Source of the DNA: Phoronis pallida
Taxonomy: Eukaryota; Phoronida; Phoronidae
NCBI GenBank assembly: GCA_028565715.1
Contig: JAOXYC010186467.1
Span: 1-18,458 of the forward strand
Direction of reading: 5' to 3'
Length of the DNA stretch: 18,458 nucleotides
The notes under the pieces were generated by a model. That model did not search any database and was not told the origin of the DNA. It worked only from the letters and a program-made list of their open reading frames with translations. The translations under genes and the position numbers were made by a program. Shown here piece by piece: positions 11,156 through 18,458 of the stretch. The first letter of the stretch is position 1; every line of letters begins with the position of its first letter.

Positions 11156-11723
11156 GAATTTATATTGTTGTTTCTCAATCATGGTAACAAATATTATAAT
11201 TAAGATTAAAAATGAACATACATATAAAGCCATCAATTATTTAGTTTAGAAAATAATCAAGCTCACAAAAATATGGTAACAATTATAATTTTAATTATAA
11301 TAATTAAACTAGTTTTAAAATGAACATGTATACAAAGTTATTGAGTATTCAGTTAAGAAAATAATCAAAGATCACAAAAAAATCCTATAAATACGGTAAA
11401 AAAATGATGTAATGTTAAAATAATAATGGCTAATATATGGTGTGATTGAAATAAATACAAAAAACAAGGGATAACTAGAAGATGGAAGCAACGAGAACGA
11501 TTTATCAAAATTTTGACCCCAAATAATTAACTGATAATGGCAATGGTGATGGTGAAAATGACGACTACGATGACGTTAATCATGAAAGTGATGATGAAGA
11601 TGGTAATGACAAAAGCGATGGCAACAATGATAATAACTAAGATTATAAAGATAGTGTTGGGGGGGGAAAAGTGACAGCCTAATTGTCTATCGTTCACAAC
11701 ATTTCATCCATGCAAGGCCTCCA
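11156..11723 (-). other. Putative PRIM2 3' untranslated region
   Basis: AT-rich sequence between the PRIM2 stop and the likely poly(A) signal. It contains a degenerate trinucleotide tract (11532-11640) and a short G-run near 11657. It also has two loosely similar stretches, near 11180-11280 and 11270-11380, both with GGTAACAA or AATTATAATT and GAAAATAATCAA. No coding sequence is supported. Confidence 0.5.
11532..11640. repeat. Degenerate GAT-type trinucleotide tract
   Basis: About 36 consecutive triplets on the + strand are mostly GAT, AAT, GGT, GAA or close variants, forming an imperfect microsatellite. Read in frame it would be an Asp/Asn/Gly-rich peptide, but it has no splice or start context and lies in the presumed PRIM2 3' UTR. 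Confidence 0.75.
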
Positions 11724-14700
11724 TCAGGTTGATAAAGTTGACAAATTCATTTGAATAAAAAAATCTACTGGATTCACGATGGTAAAATTTGTAACACTCT
11801 GTTCAGCCTCAGGAAGTAACATTTTTTCATTCCTGACATCTTTCTCATATAAAGTTTCATTACAAAGGCCATCTCCAGGATGAAAATCATTACTACAGAG
11901 TTTATCTCTTTGAGTAGATGCCTGTATTTTACAGTCCTCATTAGGAGTGAATGATCCGTTGTCCAAATGTTGTATCAAATCATCACATGTGTTTTCCGAA
12001 TGCATACCTTCTGACTGTTTTTCGCTGGTGTCTGTAAGAGACTTCGCACAACGCACAGAGTTATCATTTCCACTTAAAGACATGCTTTCATCTGGATCTA
12101 TAATCTGAGAACAAAATCCACTATCCATGCTATTATCTGGTTGGCTGCCCAACCCTTTATGTGGTAGAGCTCGGGCCACCAAACTTTGATCGTTTAACAC
12201 AATCCCTTCCACTGTCAAGGAAGCCTGATGTTCCATACTTGACAAAGAAATCAATGTTTCATCTGCCTTTGGAGATTCGATATTTTCTGCAACCATATCC
12301 TCTGTGGCCGCATCTAGATTTGTGCAACCCTCTGTCAAAATGTCTGGACAATCTTGATGTATTTTTAGTAGTGATTTTACACGTTTTGAATCAGCGTGAT
12401 TATGCATGTGCTGATGACATTTCCTTTTCATATCCTGATCTAACACTTCAGAGGTCGGGGATTGAATTTCATTGTTAACATTCAGTGTGCAATTAAAGTT
12501 TCTTTCCATTTCGCAAAATGGTGAGTTGTCAGATTCACTTTTAGATTTTTCAGAATAATTCATTAATTTGTCATGGCAGTTCTCTCGTAACTTATGTAAC
12601 CAAACTGCACTTAAGTGAGACTTACAAGCTTGACCCGCTTTATTCATGCTCACAAATGTTTTGATTTCTTGGGTATTGGCAATATCGAGTCCCTCATTTT
12701 CGAGTAACAGAGATAAATGCTTGTCATCAAAGTTAACAAAGGGACAACCTCCTTCATGCTTTGCTCCAAGGTTGGAGTCCTAAAATGAAGATGGAACAAA
12801 CATTTCAGGCAAACTTATGTCAGGGATACACAACAAATGGGAATATATTATTAAAAATTTCTTCTAATCATTCAGATTTCATGTGTTTATTAAGTTGCAT
12901 ATAGGTATATTTATTTTGTAGAATACTGTTTTTAAAATAATTGTTTTTTTTCTTTTAAAATTAAATTTTAAAAATTTGGAGATGAACCTAACAAAGCGGT
13001 GATTCACAAAATATTTTGATAACAGTTTGTGAACATTTTAATTGAGTAAGAACTTATTGAGAAAACATGTAATATTCATAATAAATTAATAATACATGGA
13101 ATTGCTATCACAAAACTATCATTGACTTTGTTGAATAACCCTATTCAGTATTGGATATCATATGTTTGGAAATAATGAATAATGTCTGTCACAAGTCAAA
13201 TAAAGTGTGAATTGTATATGATCGTTGCAAAAAAATGACTACTACAGTAAAGTTAGTGCATTTTCAACATGTTGCAGCCGCAGTTTGAGTGTGAGCTTAG
13301 GGGGTTCATTGATTTCATTATTAATGTCCCTCTTTCGAGGGTGAGAAAAATTGTCTATAGACTCATTATAATGTTCCTCTCCACGGAAATCTTTAGTAAA
13401 AGGCGAAAGATTTATACGTGGTTTGAAGAGAAACCAGAGTAACGAAACGAGGAAAGTTGCGGTAGCGACTCAATCCACGCTTACATCTGAACTGGTGTTT
13501 TGACATTTTCGTCAACATGAATAAAAATCAATACTGCGTGTATAGGAAAATAAAATTTGTCAATCTTATTAAATACAAAAAAATATTTGGCAAATAAAAT
13601 TTCATTATTTTATGCAAATAAATTCCAAAAAAGATGTTTAATTGATAAAATTATTCCTAAGATTATATAGGTCAAGTTGACTGTAAGAGGGGAGATAACT
13701 CATAGTATCTGAAAAAGGGGAGCTAACTTACTTTTATAAGTCAAGGGGACATAACTTCAAATATTTGAACAGTTTCGGTTATGCCAACATCATTTTGAAA
13801 AAATTAAGCCTTTAGAAAAACAATATATTTGAGTTTTTTATGAATTCATGTATTTTTCAAACAAAAAATCAAATCTTTTTGAAAAAGGCAATGAATGGTG
13901 ATTTTCGATTTTCATGGATGTTCAACAATTTTAATTTTACTTGCATATATCTCCAGGAATATAAACACACACAATTTTAAAATGTACTTTATATTTTTGA
14001 TTGAATTGTTTTCAAAAAGGTAAACAAAGGAATTTTTGTAATCATTAATTTGTTTTACCCTAAATGAAAGTGAGGATTGTTTCCAGACCCCACTGTGAGT
14101 GTTATTGCCCCAGATGAAAGCCAATCTTGGAACCTCACAAATTAAATTTATAATTACAGAGATAGATGTGGAAATAAAACCATTTACTATTGTTTCAAGA
14201 AGTTCAGGCAAAAATCCTGAAAGGTCTCTGTTGTAATAAAATAATTACCTGTATAGCGCTGCAAGAGTGGCCCCTGTAATTAATCCGTGATCCTTCTAAT
14301 CCATACAGATGTCTTATATTGTATGTGTAACGTTTCTCATCTTTGCCCCAGTCATGTGTACATGTGTTGTCATGGCAACATGTTTGTGAATATTCCTGTC
14401 CCCAGAATTTAATAGCTTCGTGGACAGGTAGACCAACTTCCTTTAGAAATAGGGTGTACTGTATCTGAAGAAATGTGAAGAAAAACTTAAAACTATTAAT
14501 TAAAATTGTAATAAAACTAACATACAATGTCGCAAAATTTTAGATTTATAAATATCTTTGAGTCGGTGTTGATTCAATACATCTTGTAATGAGCCAAATA
14601 AATCTGCCAAACATCTTTTTAACTAATGCATCTTTGGAAAAAAGAAAAAAATGTATAATACTTTTAAAATGTAAGTCTTGATCCATGTCATTTCAGTGGA

Positions 14701-16805
14701 AAGATTTATTATTTATCATCAATAATACTTTTAATTCAAAAATAACATTAATTTCATCAAGAAGATCTTTCAAGCACAGAAAATGACAAAAACAACAAGA
14801 AATGCCCAAAAAGAATTCTCTTCAAGAAAAAACAAACAAATTTGATAAAACTTACCCTAGCATGATGGTTCAGCCTGTGTTTCAAACGAAGCTGCATATG
14901 CAAATGTTTCATGCACAGAGGGAAACGATCTGATTGGTCATCAACTTCCTCCGAGGTCACATGACCGGTAAAAGAATCTGGTGATTGGCTAAAACAGTGT
15001 TGCCTTGCAATGTACTGGAAAAAATATCATGAGGAACTAATTTGGTAATGATTATTATTTTTTCACCAATCACAGATGTTCCACAGAGTTCCATAAATTT
15101 GCTTTTTTGGTTAATCTATTCATCATAATTATATATCATTATTTGTATTTTATTGTATTGTATTGTATTAGGGTCTCTCTGTTAGCGGCACAAGCCTTTT
15201 GAGTGGCCCTTACCAAACATGTTGTTTCTTGTAAGTTCTTTTATTTGGCTAAATAAACATCTTGAATCTTGAATCTTGAGTTCTGACATTAAACAAGACA
15301 AAAGTTTACATATTAGTAAAGTTGTATTTCCATCCTTTACGCCACAGTGCTACTGCTTCCCATAGTGAAACATCGAACCCTTCACTCATTGCCAATATAA
15401 TTCACACTTTTGAAAATAAATTGAAATGCTTTATTTGCCATCTAACAATTGTAATATAAAAGCATATGTCTTTATTACCTGTAAGCGGTGGAATAACCTC
15501 TGCATTCTAACATCATCTTCGGTCTCATTCAGTCTTTGCCTGGCAACTTTGATGCCTTCACGAAGAGTTGACTTGTACAAATCTGTCATAACCTCATGTA
15601 GTCTACTACAGGGCACAGAGGCAATACCTGAATAAACATATAGATTGAACATTTTTAATAAACGATAAATTTTCTTTGCATGTAGTGAATGTGTGTGACT
15701 GTAGTTTTATTGAAATGAGAACATTTACAAAATGAGATTCCTAATTTTCCCTTTAAAATCATATTTGATTTGGAATTTTATAAAGCAGTTGCAAAAACCA
15801 ATAATTCTAATAATTCTAATGTAAATAAATTTCAATCAACCATAAATGGAAGAATCACCAGGTAACAGTTTTTTCTAATTACCATCAGGAAAATGATGTC
15901 TATATTAAATATAAAGCCTCTATTAGCAAAAAATGATACATCATGCCAATATTACAATTATCTACAGTTTTGCAATTCAACAATTTACCTTTTTCAATCT
16001 CAACTTGTCGCTTGGCAACCAAATTCAAAGCATGTGTGTAGGGTATTTTCACAAATACATCGGAGCTCCCCTCAAAACAGTGATGAGCAAGTTGTTTCCA
16101 AGTCAAACTTCTTCCAAGATTCTCAAACACTTTCAGAGAGGCATTAACTTCATTAACTCTTCCAGAATAGCCTTGGTATTGTCTGGCATGTTTTTGAGTA
16201 GATTTGAAAAATTTCAGCTTTTCTTCTTCGTCCATGCAAGAAAATCTAAAACTGAAGAGATCCGTTTCAGCTTTGATGAAGAAGTTTGCTAAGTCTGGGT
16301 TGTTGCAGAATGCCATCCTGAAATAAAAATGAAGTTGTTTATGGAGAAAAAAGGACAGAACGTTTCACAAGTTTGAGTTCTAAACAAATACTTTTTAACA
16401 AGTTCATTAAAATGAGTGGCTTGAAAGGACATGTTTGCACAAATATTCAATGAAAAAATAAATTGCCTTTCTTCAATTCAATTCTTGAATTAAAAACAAA
16501 ATCTTCTTGACTTTGAAAAATCTTCGATACATTTACAAATGAAAGAATATTTTAACATTTGTAATAATTGCTATTTCTACAAGAATATACCTTAAAATAA
16601 AATGAGATATTCCATCCTTGACAGTTCCAGCAATGATGCTTTCAGATTTACAAGCATGAACCTCAGACTCCGTTAAGTCCTTCATATCAACATAACTCCC
16701 ATGGCATTCGTGAGCCTTGGCCAGGAATGACAACCGTTTCTCGCTGAATTCCTGAAGTTTTGAAAGTGAGATGTTTCCTGTCGGAGGCTTCAGATAAAAC
16801 GTCAT
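11724..16805 (-). CDS. PRIM2: DNA primase large subunit (p58)
   Basis: Six exons on the - strand: 16805-16591, 16317-15989, 15627-15479, 15014-14856, 14464-14249 and 12779-11724, GT/AG borders, phases consistent, 707 residues. The N-terminal domain has FYLKPPTGNISL and ISHFILRMAFC, matching human FYLQPPSENISL and ISHFILRLAYC. The C-terminal iron-sulphur domain keeps four cysteines: Cys265 (FPLCMKHLH), Cys352 (HSCSAI), Cys368 (GCPF) and Cys408 (ACKSHL). Their spacing of 87, 16 and 40 is close to human 80, 17 and 40. YNIRH and FLKEVGL are also kept. With PRIM1 this subunit makes RNA primers that DNA polymerase alpha extends in the nucleus. Human p58 is 509 residues; this one has about 280 extra C-terminal residues in the last exon and lacks the HPNQ(F/Y)F motif. 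Translation is shown from ATG at 16805; human p58 has roughly 27 more residues at this end, so the start is uncertain. Confidence 0.94.
13325..13442 (-). ncRNA. U5 spliceosomal snRNA gene
   Basis: Read on the - strand, about 118 nt match U5 snRNA. The 5' end starts near TTACTCTGGTTTCTCTTCA. Next comes stem Ic, AAATCTTT pairing with AAAGATTT around loop I, with the invariant GCCTTTTAC at 13404-13396. The descending strand CCGTGGAGAGGAACA pairs with GTTTCTCTTC to form stem Ib. A run of about 44 nt over loop I appears identical to human U5 as I remember it. An Sm site AATTTTT (13352-13346) follows, then a terminal hairpin CCCTC-GAAA-GAGGG (13341-13328). U5 aligns the two exons in the spliceosome through loop I. 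No poly(A) tail or break suggests a retropseudogene, though internal loop 1 is about 2 nt longer than in human. It lies within the PRIM2 intron 14248-12780 on the same strand. The exact ends are estimated by analogy. Confidence 0.93.
13689..13772. repeat. Three-copy 28-bp tandem repeat
   Basis: GGGGAGATAACT (13689), GGGGAGCTAACT (13717) and GGGGACATAACT (13745) start exactly 28 bp apart. The sequence between the cores is poorly conserved. It lies about 250 bp upstream of the U5 5' end. Confidence 0.8.
14465..14855 (-). other. PRIM2 intron, nothing recognised
   Basis: This AT-rich 391-bp intron has donor GTAAG and acceptor TTCTTCAG. No repeat or RNA was seen. Confidence 0.85.
15143..15280 (+). 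mobile_element. Retroposon (LINE/SINE) 3'-end relic
   Basis: A TATTG pentamer tract (15150-15169) comes first. A unique body of about 90 bp follows, then GGCTAAATAAACATC and a tail of near-perfect CTTGAAT repeats (15261-15279). Short tandem-repeat tails after an AATAAA-like end are typical of some non-LTR retrotransposons and their SINEs. It lies in the PRIM2 intron 15478-15015, antisense to the gene. The family is not identified. Confidence 0.6.
15628..15988 (-). other. PRIM2 intron, nothing recognised
   Basis: This AT-rich 361-bp intron runs from donor GTAAATTG to acceptor TATGTTTATTCAG. No repeat or RNA was seen. Confidence 0.85.
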
Positions 16806-17041
16806 CCTGAGGTGGTTAGAAGATCAAGATGCTGTAAAAAATAATGCAAGTGTCAGTAAGTTGAAAGTTCAATTCTCCAACCAATATTGTCCATGTCTGA
16901 AACTTGCCGTCTTACATACATAGTTGTCATTCCTAAGAAAGGGATACTAAAAGTTTAGAACAAATAATTTGGGAACTTCCAATTGCGAAAACGTGATTAA
17001 AACTGATAGTATTAAATGTCAGAGGACAGAGTAAGGGCAAG

Positions 17042-17812
17042 GGCTACCGTTCAGTAATGCCCACAAGCATTGAGTGTGGCTCACGAGAGCCATAATGATT
17101 CACCAGTTGCAACTTGTTTTTCTTTCACACATGCCGGCAATGCTCTCACATGAACCCCTGTATGAACCCAAAAGTCAACTTCATGAAAATGAAGGCATTC
17201 ACATGAACAACAAGTTGACCTACAGCTAATCGGGTGCAGCATGATCGTCCTACGCCATCATGGTCCTACAACACCATGGCCCTACAACACTATGGTCCTA
17301 CGACAAAATGGTCTTACGACATCATAGTCCTACGGTTTTATAATAAAACGACACGATGGTCCTATGATTACGATAAAACAACATCATAGTCCTCAGATTG
17401 TTTTATAGCAATCATTGGACTATGATGTCGTTTTATTACAATTGATTAGGGCCATCATGTTATTTTATTGGAATCGTAGGAATATGATGTTGTTTTATTT
17501 GAATCGTAGGACTACGATGTCGTAGGACCATAGTGTCGTAGGACCATGATGTCGTAGGACAATATTGTCATAGGACCATCGTGCGCACCCCAGCTAGTCG
17601 ACCACACAAATTAAAAAATTATTCAGGGACATGGAGGTGACTTCGATGATTGTGTTAAGGACTTTTTGTTCATGTAGGTTACTTTTGCGTTTGTGTGAGA
17701 GAATCAGTGGTTCTTGTGAAACGAAAACGAGTTACAACGGGTGAATCAATTGCTCATGAGCCAGACTCAATGCCCTGGCCTTGTCTGTGACTCCCGACGT
17801 TAGCTTGCGAGC
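17042..17812. mobile_element. Foldback element with long imperfect inverted arms and internal tandem repeats
   Basis: The two halves are inverted copies around about 17415. The outer arms share GCATTGAG (17067-17074, inverse 17766-17773), GGCTCA and GATTCACC (17097-17104, inverse 17740-17747), with similarity fading outward near 17042 and 17812. The inner arms (17241-17335 and about 17485-17590) are tandem runs of a unit of about 16 bp resembling ATGGTCCTACGACATC, inverted on the right. Nearer the centre these change to longer units of about 30 bp containing AATAAAAC. There is no coding capacity. Confidence 0.75.
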
Positions 17813-18380
17813 AAAGCCAAAGCAAAGAAAAAGATAGCCTAGTATCGAAGCCGTATAAGCTCCTACGATCGCTAAATAATTATGGTGATCGAAGGAACCT
17901 GTTACAGGTTAGATTCTAGGCATCTAGGCTAAGAAAAAGATATTTTCAACACCATTTCATTACCTGTTTTGTTTTTAGCATTTCTGCACTCGTGATGTGA
18001 ACTTTTGATTCCTCTTAGTAAGGTTATGTGAATCATTTTCATTTAAGTTAAACGAATTCGATCTCATTGCATCTAAATCCAGTTGATTTTTTCAAAAATC
18101 AAGTTAAAAACACAAACAAGCAAAATCTCGAAATCAAAATCTTGAAACAGGAAGTGGTTTTCTCACCTCCTTTCGTGGAGAGCTTATGAGAATTTTGAAG
18201 AGGAAGTACAAGGTGTTTTTTGCTGGTTTAGAGATAAAGTGAGTTAAACTGTTAAAACATTGCCACAGGGTCACAATTACCAGCATGAACTTGTGCATGT
18301 TGATAATGTATTCATGTGCCATATGTCTTGTCTTGTCTTGGTAAATCCCTGCGATAATTTTACGCAGCACCGTCAATAGA

Positions 18381-18458
18381 CCCCGGGGGGGGTACTTCAC
18401 CTTTTTCATGACGGGGTGTGAGGCTCGGACATTTTAGGCCCCACCCTTCCGTAGAGTC
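18381..18458. repeat. G-rich repeat end cut by the window border
   Basis: CCCCGGGGGGGGTACTTC begins a GC-rich stretch that contrasts with the AT-rich surroundings and runs off the window. It looks like the end of a dispersed element, but the family was not identified. Confidence 0.45.

Larger units (their letters stand above)
12780..14248 (-). other. Largest visible PRIM2 intron, hosting the U5 gene
   Basis: This 1469-bp intron runs from donor GTAATTATT to acceptor TTCATTTTAG. Besides the U5 snRNA at 13442-13325 it carries the 28-bp triplet repeat at 13689-13772. The 13.26-13.50 kb stretch is less AT-rich than its surroundings. The other four visible introns are 273 to 464 bp. Confidence 0.85.
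16832..18458. other. PRIM2 5' region: presumed promoter, 5' UTR or first intron
   Basis: No coding exon matching the family N-terminus was found. A good acceptor (TATTTTTTACAG, - strand, cut after 16832) suggests that an upstream exon is spliced to 16831. One possible upstream donor is CAG|GTAATG, after 17964 on the - strand. The foldback element at 17.04-17.81 kb and a G-rich element end at the right border occupy much of the region. Confidence 0.5.

Noticed and set aside
11532-11640. Asp/Asn-rich peptide of about 36 residues on the + strand
   Set aside because: The composition is explained by a trinucleotide tract. There is no splice site or start context, and it lies in the presumed 3' UTR of PRIM2.
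12161-12478. 105-codon open frame on the + strand
   Set aside because: It is the antisense shadow of the PRIM2 last exon, with no domain likeness.
12625-12635. Donor-like TGTAAGT inside the PRIM2 last exon
   Set aside because: It encodes the conserved fourth cysteine and the following Lys (ACKS). Splicing there would destroy the cluster, and the frame stays open beyond it.
15933-16292. 119-codon open frame on the + strand
   Set aside because: It lies opposite the second PRIM2 exon, whose minus-strand frame matches the family. No independent support.
17241-17590. Regular repeats that might look like a CRISPR array
   Set aside because: The units are contiguous, inverted about a centre and within a eukaryotic locus; there are no unique spacers or cas genes.
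17964-17981. Possible first PRIM2 exon on the - strand: ATG CTA AAA ACA AAA CAG followed by GTAATG
   Set aside because: The donor is good, but the phase does not join the PRIM2 frame and the peptide does not resemble the family N-terminus. At most it is a 5' UTR exon.

Overview
The window is animal nuclear DNA. Coding sequence is cut into exons with GT/AG borders, the introns are long and AT-rich, and both genes have metazoan orthologues. The species cannot be fixed from sequence. A tandem motif with core GGGGAGATAACTC (from 13689) resembles a motif I remember as frequent in mollusc genomes, so a mollusc or other marine invertebrate is a weak guess.

There are two protein genes, arranged tail to tail. 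On the + strand, 4142-10364 holds six exons of a tamalin/CYTIP-type scaffold protein: a PDZ domain, a leucine-rich coiled segment, a long acidic tail and a C-terminal PDZ ligand. Its 5' exon or exons were not found and probably lie left of the window. On the - strand, 16805-11724 holds six exons of the DNA primase large subunit (PRIM2), with all four iron-sulphur cysteines. Its tail of about 280 residues is unusual, and the HPNQ(F/Y)F motif of the family is absent. The two putative poly(A) signals lie within 60 bp of each other near 11.1 kb.

The best hidden feature is a U5 spliceosomal snRNA gene at 13442-13325 (- strand). It lies inside the largest visible PRIM2 intron, on the same strand as PRIM2. 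Stem-loop I, the Sm site and the 3' hairpin can all be read directly.

The rest is intron or flank with small repeats. These are two snap-back hairpins (3.7 and 7.0 kb), two loci that pair a tRNA T-arm-like segment with a 63-64 bp direct duplication (7.0 and 10.5 kb), a MITE-like element (7.48-7.82 kb) with a solo end at 9.28 kb, a 28-bp triplet repeat (13.69 kb), a retroposon 3'-end relic (15.14-15.28 kb) and a foldback element of about 770 bp upstream of PRIM2 (17.04-17.81 kb). A G-rich element end touches the right border. The two protein genes have no evident shared pathway: one is a membrane-trafficking scaffold, the other part of the replication-priming complex.
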